A program made the translations under genes and the position numbers. A DNA stretch of 64,000 nucleotides from Periconia sp. R9002 (Eukaryota > Ascomycota > Dothideomycetes > Pleosporales > Periconiaceae): positions 124,001 through 188,000 of the forward strand of contig JAMAHW010000071.1 in NCBI GenBank assembly GCA_023627715.1. The letters run 5' to 3'. Below the pieces are notes generated by a model, which searched no databases, had not been told where the DNA came from, and worked only from the letters and a program-made list of their open reading frames with translations. Shown here one piece after another: positions 43,614 to 54,282 of this stretch; position 1 is the first letter of the stretch, and every line of letters begins with the position of its first letter.

Positions 43614-46373
43614 TCAAGTTATCAACCAGTCAACACCTTTTATTTGAGTAGCCTGTGCCGCCGCTAATATTTGTGCATTAGTCGGATTCTCGAAGCTGGT
43701 AAGCGTTGCCGGAAACATGTATTCCAGAGTGGTGGACTCCTCAGCTTTCCTCTGTACTAGGAACCCTTCGATTACCCTCTTTTGTTGCGATTTTCTCCAC
43801 TCCGCGAAACATGTTTGAAATAAAGGGGAGCGGGCCTCAGCTGGCTCATCATCTGAAAGTCCCTCGTCTGGAAGAGGATCCTCGAGCATGATCATGATTT
43901 TTGATGACGGCGTAGTGAAGCCGGGATTGTTCTCAGGCAGCGTCAAAGTAACTATGTACACCTGGCCCGTTTCACGGAGACGTAGAGGAAAGCTGCTTGC
44001 AACCATATGTCCCGGCCCATCCTCATCGTCTGAATCCAGTTGCACGAAGCCATAGGGCCCTTTCACATTCCCGGGCCTGACATTCAGCAAGAAGCCCGGA
44101 GACGGAAATTCAACAAGTAAGCTGGGAAGCTTCACAGTGACGCCAGATTCGGTGACATGAGCTACGTTGTTGGACTGCTCGATGCGCTGGCCCACAAACG
44201 ATGTCGGCATCCAGCGACAGCCTTTCTGCGCCAACCGAGGACGGTTCCCAAACAAAATGCTGGGGCAGATAGCACCAATGTGCAAGAAGGTGCGACGCAA
44301 ACGCTCTTTGTCGTCGAGAGAATACAGGGCCTTCAGATCCATGCCGAGCAGGGTAGCGACGCAGAGGCCCTCGTCCTTTGGGATACTAGTCTGTCGATAC
44401 GGTAGCACTTTCTCCAGCGAACTCCACTTTACTCGGGCGGTCTTAGATCCAGACTCTGGCTCTCGTAATGTCTCGAAGAAATCGAACACCGCCACGATGG
44501 TCCCGAAGAAGATGGTGTCAAGCATGAGGCCGTCTCTCTCAACCTCGGAAATTGGGCCTTCTAGAGAAGTTGAGTCCAGTGCGAGCCATTCGCCGACTGA
44601 AACGCCTGGTGGCTTGCAGAGCTGTCCGTCTGCGTGATCTTCCTTCTTCAAGACTGGTGCGAGCTGCGAGTCGAGAATTATTTTGAGAAGCGGTACGCCT
44701 GCCAGCAGACTTTGAGCACCTAATCCGAATCGCAGAGCTCCGAGGTGGGCAAATCTCTCGATCCGGTACCTGAAAATCAGGTCCTGAAGACCGGCTATCC
44801 CGTCCTTGAACTTGAAGTAGAGTTTTTTGGCAAATACCGCCTCTTGAATAGTCCAGAGCCGCTCATTCCATGAGCTAATCTCGATGCGCGAGAGACACTC
44901 GCGAGCGGGAATACCGAGGGAGGTGTGTTGCAGCCCCGCATCGAAGACGAGGACGCGGTCAGCTTCACGATACACTTGCTCCATCTGACGAAGGGCTAGC
45001 ATCTTGACAGGGCCCTGTGCGTATGGAACGGAGATGGTATCAACCCAGAAGGGAATAGGATCATATATTTCGTCGTTACGGCGGTATAACTCATGGACAG
45101 CATCCCTGAATTTATTGAGCTGGCACGAATACAATGAGTTTCCATTGCCGCTTCCGGTACCGTCTACCCATACGTGGGATATTGCCACGTATTTCCTGAC
45201 TGTACTGCTCGGTGGTTCGTGACTCGGGATTAGCTCCCAAGTGTGGGTCGGGTCCTTACTGGTGCTTTGGTCCGGTAAATTGAACAACTTGTCCCTCCGT
45301 ACAATTAGCGGGGTGTGCCCTGCTTTGATCCAATTCACATATGCAGATCCCTCAGTGAGTTCAAACGACACGATTGGGCAGTCGCATCCATTGACTCGGT
45401 GCCTCATTTGGTAGGTGACGGGATTGACCTGACTGGCGATGCACCCAAAAGCACAACAACGGGAGTGCCGATCGATTGGACCTTTGTAGATGGCAGAGAG
45501 ATAATATGCCCTGATTATAGAGCCTTCGTCACGGAATCTTCTTAGCCAGACAGGACACCAACCCGCGTAGTGGGCACGCCGGATGATCGTCGCCGGTATC
45601 ACCCACTTTAGACCGTCAATTTTGCGCTGATATTTCTGCTCTGTGGCTTTCTGGAGAAGCTCACCAGCGACCCCAATAGACAAAAGCAGAGCATGACCTG
45701 GCGACTCGAGCTCATGGGTTGAAGTGTTGCCCAGCCGGGCAGCGAGAGGCTCTTCAATAAAGAAGCTCTTCCTCTCCGGCGGGCTCTGCGCAAATGCCAC
45801 ATCCCAGTCGCTGACAGCCTCGTGTTGATGAGAGTGTCTTGCATACATCAGCTGTGCTTTACGAGGCTGTCCATGATCCCCGTCCTCATGTCGTTGGGCT
45901 CCTAGTCTGCCGATTTCGCTTTGGCAGAGCTGTGTAAAGAAAACGTTGACTCGCTTCAAGATGACACTTATTTCAACAAACTTCCCGAATTCAATTCGCT
46001 CCTTGTCCGGATTCGCAGGGTCGGTTCTGATACACTGCCATAACATGAGCAAGTATGGCAGCGAGGCTGAAAACGCTCGAAGCTGTTCCGTGCTGGACAA
46101 ATCGTTGTTTTCCAGCCCTAGCATTCCACCGATTCGGAAAATCTCCCCAATCATGCCACTATAGGCCCAGCGCTGAATGAAGCCTGCCGTGTCTTCCCAC
46201 GTTTTGCCATAGAAATCACCATCGACAATGTGCTGGAGGTTGTAGCCTTCAGAGTGGGGGTAGAAAAGCCATTCTCGAGAGCCTTGAGGCTTGTAGACCT
46301 TATTACGCACGCTGAACCACGGAACTTGTAGCGATGGGTGCGCTGGACTTGAAATTGGTGGAAGGAAATCCAT
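43614..46373 (-). CDS. HET-domain protein, long type (919 aa)
   Basis: Single-exon protein. The N-terminal 390 residues have no assigned domain and include WLFYPHSEGYNL and a Cys-rich stretch (CCAFGCIASQ ... NGCDCPIV). The HET domain begins at about residue 394: KYVAISHVWVDGTGSGNGNS, then FWVDTISVPYAQGPVKMLAL with MEQVYREADRVLVFD, then ERLWTIQEAVFAKKLYF. This variant lacks the ALSYxWG/CINQ wording of het-6 proteins and matches the longer class with an AISHVWxDG block. The C-terminal 350 residues are unassigned. Likely cytosolic. Family role: cell-death induction in non-self recognition. The gene is bracketed by 41-bp direct repeats about 240 bp beyond its stop and 560 bp before its start. Confidence 0.9.
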   Translation of the reverse strand: MDFLPPISSPAHPSLQVPWFSVRNKVYKPQGSREWLFYPHSEGYNLQHIVDGDFYGKTWEDTAGFIQRWAYSGMIGEIFRIGGMLGLENNDLSSTEQLRAFSASLPYLLMLWQCIRTDPANPDKERIEFGKFVEISVILKRVNVFFTQLCQSEIGRLGAQRHEDGDHGQPRKAQLMYARHSHQHEAVSDWDVAFAQSPPERKSFFIEEPLAARLGNTSTHELESPGHALLLSIGVAGELLQKATEQKYQRKIDGLKWVIPATIIRRAHYAGWCPVWLRRFRDEGSIIRAYYLSAIYKGPIDRHSRCCAFGCIASQVNPVTYQMRHRVNGCDCPIVSFELTEGSAYVNWIKAGHTPLIVRRDKLFNLPDQSTSKDPTHTWELIPSHEPPSSTVRKYVAISHVWVDGTGSGNGNSLYSCQLNKFRDAVHELYRRNDEIYDPIPFWVDTISVPYAQGPVKMLALRQMEQVYREADRVLVFDAGLQHTSLGIPARECLSRIEISSWNERLWTIQEAVFAKKLYFKFKDGIAGLQDLIFRYRIERFAHLGALRFGLGAQSLLAGVPLLKIILDSQLAPVLKKEDHADGQLCKPPGVSVGEWLALDSTSLEGPISEVERDGLMLDTIFFGTIVAVFDFFETLREPESGSKTARVKWSSLEKVLPYRQTSIPKDEGLCVATLLGMDLKALYSLDDKERLRRTFLHIGAICPSILFGNRPRLAQKGCRWMPTSFVGQRIEQSNNVAHVTESGVTVKLPSLLVEFPSPGFLLNVRPGNVKGPYGFVQLDSDDEDGPGHMVASSFPLRLRETGQVYIVTLTLPENNPGFTTPSSKIMIMLEDPLPDEGLSDDEPAEARSPLFQTCFAEWRKSQQKRVIEGFLVQRKAEESTTLEYMFPATLTSFENPTNAQILAAAQATQIKGVDWLIT

Positions 46374-47084
46374 TACGAGCGCAGACGAGGGTTGAGAGAT
46401 GTGTTTTGGTTAATAAATGAGAGATGGTTTTGGTTATATGTTGGGAACATCTCTTTCGTAAACTTCGAGGTCAAGCTCTAGCTGAATCGTGGCGGTGGCA
46501 GTGTCCTCGTGCTATCTCTTACGTTTACATATGAGAAGATGAAAAATCTCGAAGCGCGACTAACAACTTCTCGTATCCGTCCCACCGATGCCTTCAGCAC
46601 CCGGGATTCATCGAATATCCCAGCCATGTATCGGCCATCATCCGTGCACAATGAGTATCTTAGGCCGATCCACAATGCAGCAGGGCTCGCAAAAGAAAGC
46701 ACCGGTACCAACCATTCATTCCCTCTGCGCTTGCGTCTCCTGAAGCTCGGGCAACTGCTAGCCAATTTCACTGCTCTATTGGGCTACTTCGAGACACTGT
46801 CCTCATTTGGGCCGGAGGCGTACACAACCTGTAACATTGGACCAAGTTTCGTCTGCTATTCCTTCAACTCGGAAGAAACAAAATCATAAGGTACCACTAT
46901 CACGCAAGACCTTCTTTTAGCAAAAAAAAAATACTGTGTCCCCAGCTAGGTTACCGCGCCGCACTCCCAAGACGATCAAAAGGTAGACCTAACCGAGCAT
47001 AATTAAGACGCGGATATGTAACGAAATTGCCATCTTAATAACGAAGGAGCTTACTGTGTGGACACGGCGGCCAAGGTCGCGGTA
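46374..47084. other. Intergenic region containing the right 41-bp repeat
   Basis: 711 bp between two minus-strand HET genes. A 126-aa plus frame (46509-46889) has no recognised features and was not called. The 41-bp repeat copy lies at 46933-46973. Confidence 0.45.
46933..46973 (+). repeat. 41-bp direct repeat, right copy
   Basis: Second copy of the element at 43334-43374, 3.6 kb away in the same orientation with five mismatches. The pair flanks the 919-aa HET gene. Confidence 0.85.
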
Positions 47085-49680
47085 CTATACAAGGTATATC
47101 AACTTCTTCTGGCTTGACTGGGATAACATCTGCTCCACAACAGCATCATTTGTAGTCCAGAAATATCCAACCCTTTCATACGTTTCGCGTTCATCTGATT
47201 TCGGGCGTAGCACAAGACCATGCACCTGTATCTTGCTTCCCATTGGATGGACTTTGGCGTTTTCAAAGGCCAGGACAGGCAAGTAAAACAGTTGTGCGGA
47301 AATATTAGGAAAAATCACGTCGTAGATGGTATTGACATGATGAGAAGTAGAAGAGTGAAAGTAGCCTTTGATACAAAGCTTGGCGTCGAGAATCAGGTCG
47401 TTTACCTGCTCAATAGGTTTTATCTTTTCCTCTGATATGAGTGGTATTATCTCTTTCCAAGTACTTCCAAACTGGCGTGGTTGTGGCGTATTGCTTGTTT
47501 CCTCTGATTCCTCGGGTAGCTCTGACACTTTTAGGCGATGCGAGATTCGGCCGTCCACCGAGCCCCATGACCAGCTTGGGATGTTTCGAACAGGTCTTTC
47601 TTCAGGAGGGCCGCAAACCACCCACAGAAGGTTGAACGCGAGCATCTCTTTCCACAACCCAGCTGAATACTGAAGGGTTGTGTTTTTCTGAATGAAGTAG
47701 GCTACTCCGCTCATGGCTTTTAATTTGTCCGTCCCGCGCGTGAGCTTTCGAGCGGAATATTTCTCCACCATTTCAAACCAGCTCTGGTGGAATTCAACTT
47801 TTTCTGCCAATGCCGTACCTTTGAATCGCCACAAGAGTTCAAAGGCACCACGCATGCCGCTTCGGGCAGATATAGCGAGAAGTTTTCGCATCTGTTTCAT
47901 TTGTTCGGCATACTGTGGGTTTTCTGGCGATGGTATCGCACTTCGTCTGGCTCGACCAGACAATGGTGCTGGCGTGAATCGCTCGACTGGCCGTTGGACT
48001 GCTTCGTATTCGTGGGGAGGATGGAGCGTTCCATCATAACGAACCCCGGCCTTCACTGGATATCTCGACCCACCGAGGCGTATACCATCGTGCACAACCA
48101 GCTCATTGCATTCAAAGAATACAACGCCGTCACAGAAATGTAAAACTCGGCGGGCAAGATATCGCTCTTGAAATGTCCACGCTCTTGTATTTAGCACTGT
48201 ATTTTCCGCCTTATCCGTGAATAGTTTAAGCGATGCCTCGAATGATTTGTCACGAAAAGCTGAAACAACGATCGAACTGTGTGTAGAACCACGTAATGTG
48301 CAGTTATTGCGGAAGATTTCTTTGGGCATAAAGCAACCCCCATTAGAGTCTTTGGACGCCGAAGCCGAAACGACGCATTTCGAGTTGGCATAAACGAGAC
48401 CCATATTTGCTGACTCTGCTTCCCATTCCGCGTCATCATCCTGGACGATGCATAGAGAGTCGATCCATAGATATTTGATATTCAACGCGCGAGCAATTCG
48501 AACCGCGTGCTGGAAGTTTTTGGTAAGTCTCGATATATCGAGGTTTTCTATGTCGTCCATATTGGACTTTGTCAGAGTTATATTGACTGCTTCTCCCCAG
48601 CAATGACTAAGAGCAATGTAATCCTTAGGTTGCTCTTCCCGTAGCTGTGAACTTAGTTTGAGTCTTATCGTCTCATCTTCAGCACCTCCAACATCCAAGA
48701 GCCTTAAAGGCAGGTAATGTTCGGATGACTCTGGGATAAACTTGTTGTTGCATTTTTCATGCTTTTCCTGGCACTGCTGGATCCAATGGATTGCCCAGTC
48801 GAAAATATCTGGGGTGTCTGTATGCATGGAATGATAGCAAAGATGGATGCGTTTCTCTGCAATATGTTAAGAAGTATTTTTGGGGGAGAGAAAGTAAGCT
48901 GCCCCAGTCGGTGAATATGAATTTCTGACACTTACTGTCGTATTCTGATATCCCATATCTATCTCTTTCAACGGAAACTCGGCGAGCCTTACTGATGGAA
49001 GGACCTGAAAGTTCTAAGTTAAGGTTGACATCCCTCGAAAAACTGCTGTTGAACGGCCGTCTGTCCCGTATGACAAGGGTAAGGCCGCTATTGAACTTGA
49101 TATTTTTCTTTTCCACCGATTCACTGAATTTTTCCACCGACTTCAAAACCAGTACGCACATGTGGCAATTTTTTGCAGATTCCTCGAGCTCTTCTTTCGT
49201 GTAAAAGGGATGGCGCTCCGTGGATCGACTGAAAAGCCAGGGAGAACCAATTAGAAGCGCGGATTCATTAACGATACTTTGGCATCTCTCACAAAGCCGA
49301 CAACATTCCTTGGAAACACTAGAAGTCCGATAAGAGCTGGCATTGAAAACAAATAGAAACGAGAAACACCAACGAACATACAGAAATAACAGGCAAGGAA
49401 GGAGATAGGGACTGGAAATTATCGCCAAAGCGATCAAAGCTTTTCCCAATCTCAACATCAATAAAGTAACAATCATGAGCGCTATAAACGCGAACGTATA
49501 GCCGACGCTAAGCCCATAAGACATTTTGTCCGAGGGTGGAAGTAAAGTCGACCAATAAATAAATGAACCCCAGGCCGCAAGAAGCATTGTAGAGAGAGGA
49601 ATGTCAACCTTCCAATCAAAGTCTTCGAAATCCATCTTGGACCTAGGTTCCCGCCCAGCGATCTCTCCAGAATCGGTCAA
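47085..49680 (-). CDS. HET-domain protein with N-terminal multi-pass membrane region (838 aa)
   Basis: Two exons, 49680-48936 and 48856-47085, joined across an 80-nt intron (GTAAGT...TTGCAG, phase 1). The N-terminus has three to four hydrophobic segments (about residues 30-47, 54-77, 79-101 and possibly 102-114). A cysteine-rich segment follows (C126, C127, C130, C133 and NCHMC at 171-175), of the kind often seen before HET domains. The HET domain starts near residue 328: YIALSHCWGEAVN, then YLWIDSLCIVQDD with EWEAESANMGLVY, then RAWTFQERYLARRVL. This is the tol/het-E-like class. Family role: cell-death effector in incompatibility. The membrane region is unusual; most HET proteins are soluble. 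The start at 49680 is the first ATG; the hydrophobic stretch lies in the same uninterrupted exon as the Cys-rich part. Confidence 0.88.
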
Positions 49681-50508
49681 TCTATTTTTTTTACTCTCGA
49701 AAAACTCTGCCTGAAAGACTCTGGAAGTTTTGGGCTGTTAAGCCACTTCCGTACCTTTTCTGATGCTAGTGAATCGGCCAAATCCGTTCACAACGATGCT
49801 GGAAAAGGATGACTGCATCCAAAAACCGCGGTGGGTACGCTCAGTTCTTTCCAAGTTTGTAGAGCATCTTCAGTCCAGGCAGGGATGTGACAGATCGCTG
49901 GGGATACGGTCGTTTGGAGATGCTTCTTCCGAGTGAATAAAAGTGATAAGAATGAGTACCTCTGAAGGACGAGATCAAGACAAGACAGTAAGTAATTGCT
50001 GAAAAGATTCATTTACAACGGCTGCTGCAATTTTAATCTCGACTCATAATATCCGTGTGGCTGAAGTGGACAAGGCTGTGTACCTTAGCGTGACTGACAA
50101 ATGTCCACATGGAACTCATGGAATACGAGCTAATGGGTCTAAAGTGCGGTGGAAGGCTGTGGATACGACTGCGGCTGTGCCACCTCTACCAACCATCCGT
50201 CTCTCGTCGCCCACCTCACCTTCTCTAACTGCCATGTGCTGTATGTATTCGAAGCCTTGCAACCAAATTTCATGATACAAATGCCTTTTTCTCGTAGAAT
50301 TGAGCAAGAAGAGTAAGCTCCCACCCCTGTCGAAACCGGTCACCGAGGCGAGCAGGCAGCCAGCCACCATCTGATGCCCCGCTTCCTCGAATCTGATCGT
50401 GAACCATCGCTCAGTCTCAGCACAAACGCGAGAAGGGGATCAACTCCCTCCAACGGTCTGTCGTACGGATAATGACTTTGTGGAACGGGATCGCCGAGAG
50501 CTGCCTAT
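49681..50508. promoter_or_regulatory. Divergent region between two HET genes
   Basis: 828 bp between the minus-strand membrane HET gene and the plus-strand HET gene. Frames at 49788-50012 and 50057-50370 show no family features. Presumably both promoters lie here. Confidence 0.4.
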
Positions 50509-52236
50509 ATGCCAAATCCTAACTCCATGGAAATGAACTCTTTTGAGTACCAACCGCTTGAAGATGCCGACACTATCAGATGCATGATATTGGAGGCCGG
50601 AAAACCAGAGGACCCTCTCTCCTGTATTCTATATGCTACAAAGTTGGCCGATGCAGAAAGATACTTGGCATTATCCTACGTCTGGGGTGATCCAAACCGG
50701 AGAGATGCTACAATTCGTGTGAACGAGGCACCATTGAAAATCACGAAGAGTCTGCAAAATGCTTTGAAAGAGATCCGTCAAAGTAATGAGAGCATTCCTA
50801 TCTGGGCAGATGCGATTTGCATCAACCAAAAGGATCCGATTGAGCGCGCGGAGCAGGTCATGCACATGGCGTCAATCTACAGAGATGCAACGAAAGTGAT
50901 TGTTCATCTTGGACCCGACCCTCAAGGGAACGCTGAACGGGCCTTTGGGATTGCAGAGAGACTAGTTTTTGATAATGCATACCAGGAACGTTTCTTGAGC
51001 GACTGGAACAACAAGAGGGTACATATCACACTCTTGAAGTGGTTGTACAGTCTTCCTTGGTTTCATCGCGTCTGGACGACCCAGGAAATAGGTTTGGCAC
51101 TGTCAGCTACCTTCATTTGCGGTACAGCACGCATCGAATGGGATATTCTCCATCAAGCCTTCGAGCTGCTAGCAACAAGTGCAACGCCTCGACAGCTGCG
51201 CAAGTACAACTTCAACCCGAAGAAGATTAGCTGTCTATACTTGTCTTTCTTTCAGGAAGATTCGTACCTTTCAGTTCTCGCGCGCATGCGCACAAGACAG
51301 ACCATCGAGCCACGGGACAGAATTTTCGCAACCTTGCATCATGCGGGTGCTCGTATCGAAGACGTAAATGGAAGTAGAGGAATTGTTAGGGTGGATTATA
51401 AGGTGGATCTTCAGGATATCTACCTCGAAACAGCCGTGGGGATCTTGACGAAATCAGAATCGCTCGACTTCCTATCATATGTGAACTACCGGGATCTATC
51501 AACACCGCTTCCTTCTTGGGTCCCGCAGTGGCATTTGGAACCTTTGACGCGTCTTCTCCCTCAGACGGAGGGGCATCAGTATAGCGCATCTGAAGGACTG
51601 GGTGTCAGCGATGATGAGGACGGCCTGGTCTTTGAGGTTTACGATAAGAAGCTACGAGTTCGTGGAGTTCATTGTGACGTTATCGATTGGTGCTCACCAA
51701 AATGGACGAAAGCAGACCTCGACTCAAAGCCTGGGTTACGCATCAAGCAGGTTTGGGACAAGGTGAAAGACAGGGCTTACATAACGTACAAACATGACCT
51801 TCTCAATACACTCATGAGAACCTTTACAGCAAACAGTGGCACGGAATCTGTAGATCAAAACTTTTCCTCATTCTGGCGTTTACTCTGGGGCGACACGCCT
51901 CCATATTCACATCTCCTCCCGCCTGCAACTATTACAGTGGCCGAGGACAGAAATGAGGAATCATCAATATTCTCCGAGGAAGCATGGCACGCGCTCAGGG
52001 GTCGAAAACTCTTCCAAACGAAAGGAGGCTATATTGGGATAGGCCCGCAGACATTGGAGAAAGGCGATTCTGTATTTGTTCTCTGTGGTGGCAATTTTCC
52101 GTTCATTCTTCGCTACGGAGGTCCCGATGAGTATAGGCTAGTAGGAGAAGCTTATGTTGATGGAATCATGGAAGGCCAAGTTCAGGGTTGGATAAGACCT
52201 GGTAGACATCAAGTAGTACCGCTTCAGATATATTAG
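50509..52236 (+). CDS. HET-domain protein (het-6 type), 575 aa
   Basis: Single exon. Opens with EYQPLEDADTIRCMILEAG, the usual het-6-like lead-in. HET block 1 is RYLALSYVWGDPNRRD (51-66), block 2 IPIWADAICINQKDPIERAE with MASIYRDATKVIVHLG, and block 3 PWFHRVWTTQEIGLA followed by FICGTARIEW. The downstream region has the typical EPRDRIFATLH element and a C-terminal FQTKGGYIGIGP ... GDSVFVLCGG ... YRLVGEAYVDGIMEG block, shared by complete het-6/OR-like proteins. It therefore looks full length and intact. Cytosolic. Divergent from the membrane HET gene. Confidence 0.93.
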   Translation: MPNPNSMEMNSFEYQPLEDADTIRCMILEAGKPEDPLSCILYATKLADAERYLALSYVWGDPNRRDATIRVNEAPLKITKSLQNALKEIRQSNESIPIWADAICINQKDPIERAEQVMHMASIYRDATKVIVHLGPDPQGNAERAFGIAERLVFDNAYQERFLSDWNNKRVHITLLKWLYSLPWFHRVWTTQEIGLALSATFICGTARIEWDILHQAFELLATSATPRQLRKYNFNPKKISCLYLSFFQEDSYLSVLARMRTRQTIEPRDRIFATLHHAGARIEDVNGSRGIVRVDYKVDLQDIYLETAVGILTKSESLDFLSYVNYRDLSTPLPSWVPQWHLEPLTRLLPQTEGHQYSASEGLGVSDDEDGLVFEVYDKKLRVRGVHCDVIDWCSPKWTKADLDSKPGLRIKQVWDKVKDRAYITYKHDLLNTLMRTFTANSGTESVDQNFSSFWRLLWGDTPPYSHLLPPATITVAEDRNEESSIFSEEAWHALRGRKLFQTKGGYIGIGPQTLEKGDSVFVLCGGNFPFILRYGGPDEYRLVGEAYVDGIMEGQVQGWIRPGRHQVVPLQIY

Positions 52237-52614
52237 CGGCCGTGTACCTTCGTAGTGTTTCTTTTTCCTAGCGAATACGTAGATTGCATCGGTGGGCATG
52301 GATTGAAGCATCAGCCGATTTCTTTCCATAAAAAGTAACGGTAAACCTAGCTTACTACGATCTATTAAGTTCTTTGAATACTAGTATTGAATGTTTCGAA
52401 AAATAATTCTATACTTTTATTACGGGGCGACGAGCTTGCGAGGAGAGTTGCATAGGGTGGTAAATGGGCATGTCACGGTCAAGATTCTCTACGAAATACT
52501 CCAGTGATCCAGATGGCCAGTAAGTAGATTTCAACAGAGTTTCCTGTTGTGTATGTTTCGATCGGGAAGAGCTCAAGTCATAAAATTTGCAGCTAAGACG
52601 GTTACCTCATGCCG
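52237..52614. other. Intergenic region
   Basis: AT-rich; no gene seen. Confidence 0.35.
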
Positions 52615-53016
52615 CTAGACTTCGCCTGCCATTATCTTATCCCAAGCTTTGATAAAAGCCCCAAAAAGAACGCTCCTCTCGCCTGCAGCCCTGAAATTCT
52701 CACTTAATGGTGCATATGGAAGAAATGGTTTCCCGGGGGTTTGCAAGTTCTCCTCTACTAATCGCCGGCGCGGTTGCGTGCCGTTGGGTTGTGGATTATC
52801 GACTTGCGGAAATAGCATCTTCATGGAGTTTGTCATGCCCTCGGCAGTCTCGTCATCTTCTCGCACCGAATCTCCATGTGTTTTTCTCTCTCCTGCGGTC
52901 GTCGTCTTGTCTTCCCCGTCATCTTCTCGCACCGAATCCCCATGTGTTTTTCTCTCTCCTGCGGTCGTCGTCTTGTCTTCCCCCTCAGAACCATCGTGTC
53001 CAGCTCCCTTTGTCAT
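52615..53016 (-). CDS. Hypothetical protein with a duplicated 22-residue segment (uncertain), 133 aa
   Basis: Open frame with ATG at 53016. The first half is hydrophilic and contains two tandem copies of a 22-residue unit starting GEDKTTTAGERKTHG, encoded by the 66-bp tandem duplication. The second half (SENFRAAGERSVLFGAFIKAWDKIMAGEV) could be helical. No family, signal peptide or membrane helix recognised. The duplication keeps the frame, and the two DNA copies differ at one position. The opposite strand is also open for 133 codons, so coding is not certain; upstream exons may be missing. Confidence 0.3.
   Translation of the reverse strand: MTKGAGHDGSEGEDKTTTAGERKTHGDSVREDDGEDKTTTAGERKTHGDSVREDDETAEGMTNSMKMLFPQVDNPQPNGTQPRRRLVEENLQTPGKPFLPYAPLSENFRAAGERSVLFGAFIKAWDKIMAGEV
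52852..52983. repeat. 66-bp tandem duplication (two copies)
   Basis: Copies at 52852-52917 and 52918-52983 differ by a single T/C change (TCTCCAT versus TCCCCAT). The length is a multiple of three. Confidence 0.9.
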
Positions 53017-54282
53017 AGTGAATTTCTATACGTACGTGGATGAGCTCTAGACTAAAAGAGAAGCAAACATAGAATATTTACCTAGACGAGAAGGCTTAGC
53101 AGCAAAGTGAAGTTGGAGCGTGTCAAGATTGACATGCAGTGGATATGTAAGTTGAAGTGATGGATGTAATGAGCAGGAAGAACTCGAGTGCAGGGTAAGA
53201 CGTTAGTGGCACGCCGCAAAGACTTGTGGCCCGTGCATAGAATCAGCTGGTATACTAGCACTTGAGGTAATAAAATACTACTTAAAAGCCGAACGACTTT
53301 AACATAATTTGATCATCTAGCAGATAGCTCGCTCTTCTCGCAATTTCCATCCCTTCGTGTAATCTTAACAGCTCTTGAGGCTGTAAATGAATTTACATGT
53401 ACAGTTATCAGTGGTTTTCGTCAAAAGGTGACCACCTCCCAGCCCAGGGTAGGTAATAGAAAATATAAATTTTCTATGTGCAAATGATTAAAAGAGTCAT
53501 GAATTCGTACTACAGTGTATAATTACGAATGGAAGCTTATATTATCGTCTTGCATATCAATCAAACACACGTCCCTAGAAAAAAATCGATGTATGTCAAA
53601 CGTAAAAAATATTTACACATCCTACCTATATACCTCCTAAAAACTTATTATACATCCAGCAAACCTAACTACGACAAAAAAATCACAAAATCACACAACC
53701 CACCCCCCAACCACCTTCTTCTCACTCACCCCCATCATATATCAACCCATCTCCTCACCCCTCTATCTTCCTCCCTGTCGACCGTACTCTCTAAACTCGC
53801 AATGTCCTTCAAAATTCTACAAGCCTTTGTGTTTTGGAAGGAGTGTCGTATGTCTAGGTGAGTTTAGCTAACAGCACTGAGTTGAGAAGATAGACGAATG
53901 GTGTATACATGACTCTACACATATCAAGAAGAGAAAACAGAATGCATGTCATTCTACAACCTCCCAACTTGCAATATGACTCAGAACCTCACCCAACCAC
54001 ATATATATAGCCATCATTCACTACCCAAGAATTCTTCAACCACTCTTTCCCCTACCTACCCACAGACGCACGCACGCACGCGTAGCCACACGCAAGACCA
54101 AGAGCGGTGTATAAACAAACAAACAAACACCGCACGGTATATACACGCGTCACCGCTCCTGGCACGCCTACAACGCACCGCCACACGATATTCGCACATA
54201 TACCCCAACCCGACTCCCCTATCCTCCCTCACTCCTTCCTCTCCCCACAACACCCTTCACATCCTCACACAACCCCCCAACG
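53017..54282. other. AT-rich intergenic region
   Basis: 1.27 kb with no supportable gene. From about 54040 it becomes CA/CT-rich (CGCACGCACG, ACAAACAAACAAAC), likely the leader of the F-box gene. Confidence 0.4.

Noticed and set aside
46509..46889. 126-aa plus ORF between HET genes
   Set aside because: Irregular composition, no recognised motif; probably chance in the upstream region of the 919-aa HET gene.
52852..52983. CRISPR-like repeat
   Set aside because: The two 66-bp units are directly adjacent with no spacers, and the genome is eukaryotic; it is a simple tandem duplication.
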